Source of the DNA: Lenzites betulinus
Taxonomy: Eukaryota; Basidiomycota; Agaricomycetes; Polyporales; Polyporaceae
Length of the DNA: 64,000 bases
Reading direction: 5' to 3'
Assembly (NCBI GenBank): GCA_022264855.1
Contig: JABYQU010000055.1
Coordinates: forward strand, 62,001-126,000
How positions within the stretch are numbered: the first letter of the stretch is position 1; each line of letters opens with the position of its first letter. Made by a program: the position numbers and the translations under genes. The notes under the pieces were generated by a model. The model was not told where the DNA came from and did not search any database. It saw only the letters and a program-made list of their open reading frames with translations. Of this stretch, positions 10,956 through 21,500 are shown piece after piece.

Positions 10956-12214
10956 ATGGCAGCAAAGAAAGTACTGGTCCTCCACGGGCAAGTGCGCCAC
11001 ATTTCGGAGGTAGACGCCTGCTCATACACACCACGCCGATTGTAGGTACGCCCAGAGTGCCACGATCTTCAGCAAGCGCGTACGTTTGCTCCCAAAACGG
11101 CGCTAGATGTGCGAAGCTGACCATCATGGATGCAGCTAGGTGCTCTTCGCAAATCCTGTGGCAAGGACGTCGAGCTCGGTAAATGCGGACATGCATCGAG
11201 CACGATCGTATGACTGAACGTTTTTTTCAGTCTTTGTAGATGCCCCGCATGTTCTGAGCCCAGCGGATCTTGCTGAGGCCTTCCAAACGGAGAGCTCCTC
11301 TTTGGCGGACTTTGGTGCGGCTGAGGCCACTACCGAGACCGATCCTGCGCTCGCCCCGAGAGGATGGTGGGGTGTTGATGCATCTCGAACCAACACCCCG
11401 GGACTGGAGGATTCTATTCTACGTATTCGCGAATATCTCGTCAAAGACCACTATGAGGTCTGTTATAGAACTCAACACGTCGCCGAATGGTCTGTTGATA
11501 CTTTTCTCTGTCTTTGCAGGGTATCTTCGGTTTCAGGTGAGGTCTACTGAGAAGTTCTCAGCACTAGTTTCACCCCCCGCACGGCTTCTAACCTGAGTTC
11601 TCTTCCAGCCAGGGCGCCGCGATGGCAGCTATTATGGCAGCGCTAGTGGGTCTGATACTGATCCATTGTATCGACCGCATCAACGCTAACAATTGCGTGC
11701 TAAATAGCTTGAGAAGCCCGAAGTGTTCCCTTCGATCCTTGTCGACGGCAAAGCACCTCACCCACCCTTGTTTGTACCACCGTCTTCTTCTACATGCTGA
11801 TAATACTTACCGTCCTACAGCACGTTCTGCATAGCAGCAGCCGGGTTCAGGCCGAAGAGCGCGCTTTGCGACGCAATCTTCGAGCCTTCCTACTCGACGC
11901 AGACACTGCATATCCTTGGCCGAGCCGACACGCTCGTCGTAGAGGCGCGCACGAAGACACTCATCGAGTTGTCCGCCAACAGCCGGGTCGAATATCATGA
12001 CGGAGGTGCGTATCCGCGTATCTATTCGGAACCCTGACTCACCATGCCACCTCATTTTGAATACACAGGTCACTTCGTGCCTTCGAAGGCTAACTGGCGG
12101 AACTTCTTGAAGGCGTATATGAAGGATCCTCTTGGGGACGTTCCATCGCCAACGCTCGCAGCCGCCTCAGAGCCCGCATCGGGGGCTGCTACGCCGGTCA
12201 CCCCCGCTGCTTGA
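10956..12214 (+). CDS. FSH1-type serine hydrolase (alpha/beta hydrolase)
   Basis: Nine exons join in frame to about 260 aa: 10956-10987, 11046-11079, 11136-11178, 11231-11457, 11520-11536, 11609-11645, 11708-11769, 11821-12005 and 12069-12214. The N-terminus KKVLVLHGYAQSATIFSKR is the first strand and oxyanion region. GIFGFSQGAAMAA holds the nucleophile Ser, LGRADTLV the likely acid Asp, and YHDGGHFVPS the His. This is the family-of-serine-hydrolases (FSH1) layout; members are small cytosolic esterases, some acting beside secondary-metabolite genes. The first intron has a GC donor (10988) and exon 5 is 17 nt. The C-terminal SPTLAAASEPASGAATP is a low-complexity tail. Confidence 0.88.
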
Positions 12215-12508
12215 CACTACAGTGAGCCCATATCGCGGTCTGACTTGTTGCGATGCTGATGATGAAGTGAATAGCAGAACATCAAGTTAGTTCACGCTAG
12301 ATAGAGCATCAACGTCTACTGTAGCTATAAGGGTATTTTTCCTTGACATTCGATCCTTGAGGTGAAATAAGCCCAATACATGAGCACAACAAGATACGTG
12401 ACAACGATACAGTGCAGCGTGGTATACAGATGGAACCGGGTACTCTAAGTGACAATGGCGGTATAGATGGTCGTGATGGGTTGCGGTCGTGAGTCAGCGG
12501 TGCAAGTG

Positions 12509-13867
12509 CTATGGGCGAGCGTGGTCTACCAAAGTGGCTCCGGTATCTTCTCTTCGTGTTCGAGGCATGCGTCGCTGAGACAGTGGTGGAGTAGTTTCTG
12601 GTCGTACCTCCGGTTTGAATGATACTGTCGAGGATGTCTTTAGGTCGCTCTCGGGAGAGTCCGCGGTACGCGGCACCTTCTCGGGATCCTTTGGCAAGGT
12701 TTGAGCAGGCGGTGTCCGCTTTCCCGCCGTCTCCCGGGCAGCCTTCTCCAACTTCTTGGCATCCCAGTACGCCTGCTCGTCTGGGCGCAGATCGCCGGGG
12801 AAGAAGATTGGCAGCATGGAAAGGCCAACTCCCGGCTCCTTCTCCTCCACTCGCTTCAAGGTCTGCATGACCTTGGCCTCCTTGAAGATGTCGTCCTTCG
12901 TGGTCGGCTCAAAGTAGAAACCAAGCGCCTCCGCGCTGCGCTGCGCCCCCGCCGCGACGACGTTCTGGACCATCCCGAGGCCGCCAATGGCAAGCAGGTA
13001 CCATGCGTCGCCCTGGAGGCCCTCCACCGTGAGCAGCAGAACAATCCAGAGCAAGCAGAGCACGGCAGACATGAACGCAGTGAACGGCCTGCGCTTATCG
13101 CGCCCACCCGCGAGGTCCTCGAACCGGAGCCCCGTGCGGTCGCTGATGATGACCATGGCGAAGGTGCTCCCGTTCCCGCGTGTGACACACACCACCTCGC
13201 GCCCCTTGACCTCGTCCACCTCGCGTGCCGCGTACTTCTCCTCGCGCCACTGCGGCAGGCCGCTCGCGGTCAGCGCGAGCGCGGTCCCGCCCGCGGTCAC
13301 GATGAGCACGATCCAGTTCCCGTGGAGCGCCCCGGGGATGAGCGCGATCGCGAGCTGCGCGAGGATGACGAGCACGCCGCTCCAGTACACCCAGTCGCGC
13401 GCGGGGACGCCCGCGCGCACGCCGCGCCGCGTGCGGTAGAACGCGACCGTGAGCGAGCCGCCCTTGAACGTGCGCTTCTCGTGGTCGCGCATGAGGCGGC
13501 AGACCACCCAGCTTGCGTTCTCGCGCACGTAACCCGTGCGCGCGTTCACGACGTACGCCGCGATGTCCGGCGGGGGCAGCAGGCGGCCGTCGCCGACCGC
13601 CGAGGTGAGGGCGGAAACCGAGTACGCGAGCCAGCCGAAGGAGAACGCGACGGGCGCGAAGTGCCAGGGTCCGCTGCCTGCGAGCTGCGCCACCGCGCGC
13701 TGGACGATGTCGCCGCCGATGATCATCAGGATCGAGAGGATGTCGTCTGGGCTCTTCCATGAGTTGCTTTCGGCGGAAAAGTATTGTTCAGTATTGGTGG
13801 GGCCGCCGCCGGTCGAGCGCGCCTGGTGCCCGAGCCCCAAAAGCCGTCGTAGTCGTGGTGGTGGCAT
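12509..13867 (-). CDS. Uncharacterised multi-pass membrane protein, paralogue B
   Basis: The first in-frame ATG (13867, MPPPRLRRLLGLGHQ) gives about 452 aa in one exon. It shares with paralogue A the blocks VVNARTGYVREN, GREVVCVTRGNGST, RFEDLAGGR and LLPIFFPGDLRPDEQAYW, plus hydrophobic segments such as VYWSGVLVILAQLAIALIPG and LCLLWIVLLLTVEGL. It carries an extra Pro/Ser/Thr-rich C-terminal tail of about 70 residues that A lacks. A TTAAAAA stretch lies about 45 bases before the ATG. Both paralogues are on the same strand inside the interval bounded by the inverted duplication. Function unknown; a plasma- or organelle-membrane role is inferred only from the helices. Confidence 0.75.
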   Translation of the reverse strand: MPPPRLRRLLGLGHQARSTGGGPTNTEQYFSAESNSWKSPDDILSILMIIGGDIVQRAVAQLAGSGPWHFAPVAFSFGWLAYSVSALTSAVGDGRLLPPPDIAAYVVNARTGYVRENASWVVCRLMRDHEKRTFKGGSLTVAFYRTRRGVRAGVPARDWVYWSGVLVILAQLAIALIPGALHGNWIVLIVTAGGTALALTASGLPQWREEKYAAREVDEVKGREVVCVTRGNGSTFAMVIISDRTGLRFEDLAGGRDKRRPFTAFMSAVLCLLWIVLLLTVEGLQGDAWYLLAIGGLGMVQNVVAAGAQRSAEALGFYFEPTTKDDIFKEAKVMQTLKRVEEKEPGVGLSMLPIFFPGDLRPDEQAYWDAKKLEKAARETAGKRTPPAQTLPKDPEKVPRTADSPESDLKTSSTVSFKPEVRPETTPPLSQRRMPRTRREDTGATLVDHARP

Positions 13868-14568
13868 GGGTACATGGAAGACGTGAGGCACAGCACGAGG
13901 ACAGTGGGTTTTTAAGTATGATTGGCATGTCGGTTAACCGTGCTAGACGCCCACGTACATGGATTATCCGGATTCCGATGCACCTTCACCGCCCTTGCGG
14001 AGCCTGCGGCGGAAGGGGAACGTGCATTTGATATGTCCACATCGTGTTATTGCCCAGCTGAGGATAGACCGGTCTTGGGTGCAGCTACTTACGTACCGAA
14101 ACCACACACCGCGTCTTTCGAACCATGCTCCTGCATACCGGCATCTAGGCCATGCGTTAATATTTCCAACATGCGGAGATAAAGCGCCACGAGAAACATT
14201 CAGGGCGGTGGACATATGAATTGCTGTTCGCAGAAGCTTGGCAGAGGTGAGAACTCACTTTTGTGGAGGAGATGGTCGCACTGTAGTGACATAACGCATC
14301 GCGGAGGCAACGAGAATAGAGGATGGCAACGATCGATATCGGCCGTCGTATATTACGAAGTCTGCAAACAATGTACAAAGCGATCATGGTATCATCAGCG
14401 TGGGCATGGTCTTGTCAAAGGGGTTATACAACGAGTCAGACGACGTCGCAATTGTCCAAGAATTCGAACGTTCAAAACTTCACAGTTCATGATGTCCGGG
14501 AAAAGGCGTGAGAAACAGCAGTCCATGCCGTGGTGTTCTGGCATTGTGAGATGATTGCGCAGCGCAAA
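13868..14568. other. Intergenic, no gene recognised
   Basis: Contains the promoter of membrane paralogue B and the 3' flank of the Cys-rich membrane gene. Short open frames on both strands show no motif. Confidence 0.45.
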
Positions 14569-15288
14569 TCACACATTGTCGATCCCTTCTGCGCACAGGC
14601 CACATCCGATGCACTCCAGACATGCTGATGTCAAGTGAAGATGTCAGTCGCTGAATGGTGTAAACCATGGGCAAACATACCAAGGCCACCGCAGCATGCG
14701 CAGAGATAGCAGGGGCAACACAGCGGGTTTTGGAATGCGCCTTCGGGGCAAGTGACTCTCAGCATGATGTCCTTCTGGGATTAAGAGAACGGACGTACCT
14801 CGGCAACACCATGCACTGAGACAGATCGCGGCCAGGATGACAAGGAAGAGGCCGACAAATACGACAATTAAGTAATCTACACCGAGTCGTTAGTGATGCA
14901 GTTATTACTGCCAGAAGGTAGGCGACGTACATTTGCGGTTTATAAACGTGTTCTGCCCGTTTCCATTGTCGACGGCTTGTCTCTTAACGAAACCGGCCAT
15001 CGCTGTCCACGTGCTCCCAGAACCATCCTCCGTCAGGCCGAGCGAACTCAACCAGGAGGCCTCGTTGAAGGCGGCGTTCCAAAGGAAGGAGGCCAGGAGG
15101 AATAGCGCGAACGAGGATAGGGTCATTACGAGTGCTGTTAGCACGCGTCGGGAGCGCGTTCTAGCACAGCGACACCGCTGCGCGGACATGGACTCTCCGT
15201 GGTGAGCGTGTGTGCATCCCTTCTCACTACTTTCGGAGTAGCTGAGGCTGGGGGCGGTGATGGGATAGGGCTGCGACGTGACGGTCAT
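14569..15288 (-). CDS. Single-pass membrane protein with Cys-rich C-terminus
   Basis: Four exons join on the minus strand, from ATG at 15288 to TGA at 14569. An Arg-rich stretch (CRCARTRSRRVLTALVM) precedes a first hydrophobic segment, LTALVMTLSSFALFLLASFL. Exon 2 encodes a second one, YLIVVFVGLFLVILAAICLS. The C-terminus is dense in cysteine: FQNPLCCPCYLCACCGG, then LECIGCGLCAEGIDNV. The regular CC-x-C, CACC and CxxCxxC spacing suggests palmitoylation or metal binding at the cytoplasmic face; that is inference. I recognise similar uncharacterised agaricomycete proteins but no function. Only the first exon shows as a long open frame. Confidence 0.7.
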
Positions 15289-15903
15289 GACTAGAGAATT
15301 GGCATGTAAGTATGTGCTACTGTTTTAACGCAGCGCGAACGAGGTTAAAGACGACTGCTTTTTGCATCTCACTCGTCGTTGGTAATGATATGCCGAGCTG
15401 CAGCCTGCAGGACAGCGTACAACTGGCTCCAAAAAGCATTTAAACTCACCGAAAATATGGCTACAGACAGCGAGGTGGTGGGAGGAAGCAAGCGGGGGTC
15501 GGGGCTGCAGGCAGGATAATGACATAATTTAACGGTATGCAGCAGGCTTGGCACTACGCAAAGCGGTGCACCGCCCGCTTTGGGGAGACTGCGTGGCTGG
15601 GCAATATTTGGCAGAACTAATCGCTAAATACGCGATGCTGCAAGCTAATAAGTAGAGGTATACTCACCAAGCAACGTACGTTCATTGACAGAAGTAGATG
15701 CAGTCATCTTGCAAGTTCTAGTGCCGCAGTACAGCACTGCGCACCCGGTGCAATGTGGCAAGATGCCGGCGGCAGTGAACCCGGCGGTCCGAATATGCCG
15801 TTAAGCGCAAATCCGGCCGGGCTCCGGAGCTCCACTGAGCCAATCACGGCCGGAGAGTGACCGCTGCGCCGAACCGCAAACCTCAACGACGCAGAGGCCG
15901 AGA
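15289..15903. other. Divergent intergenic region, no gene recognised
   Basis: Lies between the divergent Cys-rich membrane gene and the bromodomain gene and should carry both promoters. No clear motif was recognised. Confidence 0.4.
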
Positions 15904-18900
15904 ATGAGCCCGTCCTCTTTTCCTGCGCACGACGACCACGCAGAGAGCTCTAGCCATGTACACAAGACTTCCTCAGGCCTTACTTTTGTCCTCCCACCAC
16001 TCAGCGCCGTCAAGGCGCAGAAGACCAAGAAAAAGATCAAGCTCACCTACGAGGAGCCTGTCAAGAAAACACCAAGACCGATCAAGCTCAAACCACTGAA
16101 GGAGGTTCTCTCCAGGCTGATCGCGCAGGTCAAGAAGTGAGCAGTTGTTCTGGCTCGTATGCGGGAGTATGAGCTAACGTATGCGCGCAGGAAAGATGAC
16201 TACGCTTTTTTCCTCCATCCAGTGGACCCCGAGCAGGTTCCAGGGTATTCCGATCTTATATCTCGGCCCATGGACCTTGGAACGATGACAATAAAGGTGG
16301 AGAGGGGCAAATACAGGTCTTTGGAGGAATTTGCTGTGAGTACTTCACTTTTACATGCGTCCTTGCGCGCATCAGCTGCGGCTGGGTGCGTTCCGACATC
16401 TTGAGATCCGCATACTGGCTTCAAGGTGATCTATTCGTTATACAAGTAACCTTGTGAGGGATGCGCCCTAGTCGCGCACATCCAGTTCGCCGATCTCGTT
16501 GCGTCCACGACGTACTTCCGCCCGTGGCGCTCCTCCGAAATATGTGCAATCACTCGCGGCAAAACCATACATGCGCTTGATACGACTCCTGAAAATGGGC
16601 TGCTGCACGACTTCGCCTTACCTGCGAGGTGATGCGCACAGCTTTAAATGCATATACGCACGTCTCGTCCTTCCAAGCCGGACTAGATTTTTGTCCCTGT
16701 CCTTCGTCCCCGTTTAGTCATGAATGAGGCTCACATTGACACTGTCAGTCAGACATACGTCTGGTCACCGCAAATGCGAAGACGTTCAACCCACCAGGGA
16801 GCATCTACCACACAGAAGCGGACCGCATAGAAGCCTTCGCACTAGACCATATTGCCAAGGCTGCATCGACAGTCATCGAGTACGAGACCGACTGGAATAT
16901 CGAGATCGAGAAGGACGAGGATCCGGTTAATGTCGACGACGACGACGGGTCAGGTGTGGTCGGGACCCCCGCAGACAAGACGGCAGGCACACCAATGGAG
17001 GTTGACGAGAGCCGCGCGGGCTCGCCTCACCCTGCGCAGGCGGGCGGGAAACGTCTGAAAGGTAAGAAGCTCCCAGGGCCACTTTCCGAGAGCATCGAAC
17101 CGGATGGCGGCCTCCCCGGGGCCAAAGACGGGCTCGCGGCGTTCCCGCCAGGGTCGGACTGGGCAGCGCTCATGCTAGCCTTGAAACTCAAAGGTACGTT
17201 CACGGTCTTCGCGATTGCTGTGCCGGATACCAATCGTGACTCCCAGGCAAACGCTACCGGACGAAGAAAGAGCGCATGCGGATCGAAAAGGGCGGGCCTC
17301 CATACACCGCCGAAGGTAGTATGGACTATTGGGAAAGTACGTGCGATCGCGCATAACTTTTGCTCTGCGGCCCTGACATTTTTTTGCAGTGGAAGATCCG
17401 TTCACTGTGTTCGCTCCGCTCGTGGAGGAACGGGTACCCCGACCGCTTCTGACACCTTTGTACCCCGCGCTAGAGCAGTCGGATCCCTCGCGGGAACCTC
17501 TTCCGGCCCCTGTTAACATTCTCCCTGTCGAAACTGTCCTGGAGCCATCCACGCTCTATGCATCAGCGTTTGCCGCCAAACAACCTGGATGTACAAAGCC
17601 TCCAAGGCGACGGCATTGGACAATCACACGAAACGCCTCCACACGCGGACGAATGAAAGACGCTCAAGAGGACGACTCGTCACCAGCGTGGAGCCACCCC
17701 CGCGAGCCCGCTGCGTCAGATTTCGGGACATTCGCCACGCTGCCCAGTATACTCGCTCAAGAGAGGGGGGCGAAAGATATGGGCGCAGAATTGGGGTCCG
17801 AAGAGAAACTCTTTGCTGCACTGCGGGAGAGCTGCCAGTCTCACGATGCCGGGCCAAGTCACGACCAGCCAGCTGAGGTGAAGTCCGAGGTGGCGGAGAG
17901 CTATTGGGAGGGCAATGCTGCTCGTGCGGAAGCATATATTCGCGACGTCGTGTATGGCGGCGTGGACGGTTTCGCGTACGTTCGCAGTCTCGCCGAATTT
18001 CTCACACCTACAGAGCCCATCGTGAGTGTCCCTTCCGCACTTGTCTTACATTGAAACTGATTTCCTCCCAGGAACGGGATGGTGAGCCTCCCACGTACGG
18101 GGAACTTGGCATGCCAGTGGCAAAATGGGTAGAGGAGAATGTCGTCAATCCCCTGACCGATGGACGGCACGCCATGCTCTGCGAAGCCGCGCGCATCCTT
18201 CGTGAACTCCCTCCCACTCCACCGCCCGAGCCTTCCTCCCCAACCACATCTATGTCTATCCCCGTGCCCACCGCATCTCCCTCAGACCCCATCCGCCACC
18301 AGATCGAACTCTCCCTCCACACATACCCGGCCGCTGCACGCGCCCTTCAGGCCCTGCAAACGATCACAAGCGCCCAAATCGACCTCCCTGCACTCATCAA
18401 CGCCCCAGACGAGCTTTTCCGCGCCGAGGACGTCTGGGCGGGGCGCGAGTACCGCGAGAAGCGGCGCAAGGAGATGGACGAGGCGCTCGCCCGCGACCCG
18501 GAGAAGAACGCGGCCGCCTACCTCCAGTGGGCGATCGAGGAGCATCGCGAGGCCGAGGCAGGCGCTGGTGCAAGCGCGAAGGCGGGACCCGCCGTGGCGA
18601 GCGGCGTGATGGAGGACGCGGGGATGCTCGCGTATGCACTGGAGTATGCGGCGGACGAGATCGTGCGGTTTGCACGCGGCGAACGCGCTGGGACAAACGG
18701 CGCTCAGAAGGTCGAGGACAAGCCTGAGCTCGACGGCGACGTCGTGATGAAGACGGAGGACGACTCGTCCGCTGCGGCTCCTCCGAATCCGAAATCTACC
18801 CCCACTCCTGCGGGCGAACAGACGAACGGAGATGAGCACGACGGACAAGTCGTCGGCGAACCTGCCCATGAGGGCGAGGAGGACCCGGCTCTGCGAAAGC

Positions 18901-19016
18901 TGCGGCTGAATCTCCTCGCGCTCGCCAAACGCGCGCCGCTGGACCAGATCATGAAGCTCCCGCCTGAGCTCGTCCCCGTGCACCTGCGCCATATCGTGCC
19001 CACTGCGGACTCGTAG
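15904..19016 (+). CDS. Bromodomain protein, BRD7/BRD9-like
   Basis: A multi-exon gene from ATG 15904 to TAG 19016. After a Lys-rich segment (QKTKKKIKLTYEEP) and LKEVLSRLIAQVKKKDDY, the bromodomain is spliced together: FLHPVDPEQVPGYSDLI, RPMDLGTM, VERGKYRSLEEFA, SDIRLVTANAKTFN, IYHTEADRIE. The ZA-loop residues and the acetyl-lysine-binding Asn (in KTFN) are present, so it should read acetylated histones. Downstream lie an acidic linker, KGKRYRTKKERMRIEKGG, and a long helical C-terminus ending LDQIMKLPPELVPVHLRHIV. The single bromodomain followed by a long conserved tail resembles BRD7/BRD9, which are SWI/SNF subunits; complex membership here is inferred. The intron inside the bromodomain (about 16337-16748) is about 410 bases, far longer than its neighbours. 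Confidence 0.82.
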
Positions 19017-19105
19017 GTCATCACTACCGGGTATTTTCACCGCAAAGGGAGAGCGATGTGTGGTTCATGTAGTAGGATATTACGTAGACGTGATAATACG
19101 ATAGA

Positions 19106-19156
19106 GAAAGAAGAATCCGACGTGCGTCGTACATGTTCACTCTAGAGCATAAGAAT
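19106..19156 (+). repeat. Dispersed ~50-bp repeat, copy 1
   Basis: A stretch centred on GACGTGCGTCGTACAT and CTCTAGAGCATA recurs almost unchanged at 39748-39798 in the same orientation. Both copies lie in the 3' flank of a plus-strand gene. Confidence 0.6.
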
Positions 19157-19242
19157 ACAAGTTGTTCACTCTGTGTCGGAGTCTTCTCCGGCGTAGACGT
19201 CGTGCGCCGTACTCAGTCCGTCTCAGGCTCTCAGCCACCGCG

Positions 19243-21500
19243 CCCAATGGCGTATGCCTATTATCTTCGCTCATCTGTTTCCATAAGGGATCTTGCTTTT
19301 TAGCTTTGTGTCTTTCGACTTTCGATTTCGGAAATCATACATTGCCTCGAGGGTAGATTCAGGGCAGGTTGCCAGTCTGTATGCCATACTACGGTTACAA
19401 GAGGTAGTCATGTGGGTGCACGAAAATACAGTAACGATTATCCTAGGGCCATTCCGCCCCGAACTATTGCCCTATCGTGGACACATACGAACTCTCGAAT
19501 GGATAATCGAATGCACTGAGAGTGCAAGACAGTACAAGTGACATACGCATACGGCGCTGGCAAAGCCGATGTATCGTACGAACAACGAGTAGGGGGAGCA
19601 TGGCACTCACAGATAACAGCAGACAAATACACAAGGATGCCGCGGAAGCGCTTCGAGGCGGAGTGGTGTGAGTAACTGACCGAGAGGTGGCCGCAACATC
19701 TCCGTGATCACACACTATCTGAAGGAGGGGGTGAGGGGATTAACGATGACGAAACCCGATTCGGCGGCGGCAGACAAAAGCGTCGGAGTCCCTGCGCATA
19801 TTTATCAGCGTGTGCACGACGGAGCGGAGAATCGAACGGACGTACATGGAGTGCTGAGAATCATACACGATGCACCCGGGTCGATAGTGGGCCCAGTGGC
19901 CTTCATAACGATAGTGCAGCAGCAGCGCGACGTACTCGAACGACTTGAGGCTGGGCTGCAGCACCTTGGCGATCTCCAACCCCCACTCGTCGCGCAGATC
20001 CGACCATGGGTTGTCCTCCTCGAAGTCCTCAAGTATCCACGCCGGGCTCGTCGGAGTGCCGTTAATGTCGAGATTGAGGTAGAGCATGCGCAAGTGCTTG
20101 ATTGCCGTCAACGTGCGCGCGATGTGCAGCTGGGATACTGTGAGTACACATGGGTGGACGTGTTGTTGACTGGGCAAAGACGTACATAAGGAACACTATC
20201 CTCCGGCTGTGCTCTGTACCGATGCAATGCGAGCTCCCGGAGACGGGGAAACGCCCCCGGGAGATACTGCAGAAGCTCGTCCTCGGCGGCGTCGGCCTGA
20301 TAGACTATTTCAAGTAATAAGAGCCGTGGGGCAGAGATGCGCTTCAGAATGCCCAGACACTCGGACGCATTGAGGATCGGGAAGATTGCGGGGAGAACGT
20401 CAGAGCGATAGCGTCCTTTGAAGTAGTGTCTCGGGCTATCTCTGAGCGAAAGGGAAGTCAGGCCGTCTCCGATGCAGGAGAAAATCGGGTCGTCCGGGGC
20501 TGGATATGAGACTTTCAGCGACCGCAGACGAAGGATGGTTTCAGGGAGGTCTTTAAGCAAAGGGGGGCGCCACATTCCTTCACACTGCATGACTTTGATC
20601 GAGAGGGTGCGCAGGTTTGGCATGCGCAGGAGCATGAGAGGGATGAAGCGGCATTGGTCTGGATCAGTATATCGCCCGACGAGAGACAGCGTATGCAGAC
20701 GCGGCCAATCCATGTTGGCCATCTCCGAGAGCGGCGCCGTCTCGGCAGGGAGGGTGAGCGACTCCGCGGTGCGGGACATGGGCAGAACCAGGGCGCGTAG
20801 GTAGCTCGACTCCAAAGCATAGATCGGTCGTAGGTCTGTTTTGTATAGCACGCTCTCGGTCTCGCGCCATTGCGATGGAGTATACGACAAGTGCGTGAGC
20901 CGAGAACCGTGTGGCGGAATGTCGGATGGGGTGGGTGGCGGCGCGCACATCCATGTTGAGTTCGCCCCGATGGAGATGGACGTGACCGTCGGATGCTCCA
21001 GACATTTCTTGATAGCGTACCAGGGGACCCCTCCAGCAGCACTGACAAATGTGACTGTTTCGAGGGCGGGGAGAAAGTCCAACTCCATGCCGAACTGAGA
21101 TGGATCATCCGTAACCACGTATCGATTGCCCATCAGTCCGTCGTCCGGATGAAAGTATCCACACACATAGAGGTCGCGGATAGGGTAAAATAGGGTTATA
21201 CACCGGACATGCCTTGGAAATGGGTGAATTGAAAGGAAACACAAGATTTCATGAGCGAGTGTGCTGACCTGACATAGGGGCGTACGCCCTCAGGTGGGAT
21301 TTTGACTTTGTGCGAGGACCTTAGAAGATAGGTATGGAAGAGAAGGGGTGCGCAGTACGAGCGCATACGTCTGCATGTCATCGACACGGCCTTGATACTG
21401 CCGGGGTGACCATGTCTGCTGAGCACCGCTACTTGTTTCAAGATGCAAGACAGGACGTCCCCATTTAAATCGTTTGCCCTAGATATGGTCAGCCAGCTAC
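19243..21500 (-). repeat. Right arm of 2.3-kb inverted duplication
   Basis: Reverse-complement counterpart of 3946-6277, with the same outer (GTAGCTGGCTGACC) and inner (CGCCATTGGG) limits and small indels. Similarity extends through the non-coding 3' flank of the F-box gene. The arms face each other about 13 kb apart and enclose the membrane paralogues, M20, FSH1, Cys-rich and bromodomain genes. Confidence 0.85.
19740..21479 (-). pseudogene. F-box protein, right copy, frameshifted
   Basis: This matches the left copy closely for most of its length (for example FPALKTVTF versus LPALETVTF, then long near-identical runs). It uses the same intron site (exon 1 ends at 20186, exon 2 is 20129-19740). 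The F-box part (ANDLNGDVLSCILKQV, SIKAVSMTCRRMRSYC) is in a different frame from the leucine-rich part. Around 21225 the right copy has two bases more than the left, so the F-box frame hits a stop shortly after. No intron signals repair this. A truncated product could start at the ATG at 21244, without an F-box. Its C-terminus, ending RRRIGFRHR, may be the ancestral one. I call it a probable pseudogene; a sequencing error cannot be excluded. Confidence 0.65.

Noticed and set aside
12701..13762. 353-codon frame on the plus strand
   Set aside because: It lies antisense to the membrane-protein gene; the Arg/Glu/His-rich composition is that of a shadow frame in GC-rich coding DNA.
14893..15205. 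Plus-strand frames over the Cys-rich membrane gene
   Set aside because: Shadows of exon 1 of the minus-strand gene.
18282..19040. 252-codon frame on the minus strand
   Set aside because: Antisense to the last exon of the bromodomain gene; low-complexity composition.
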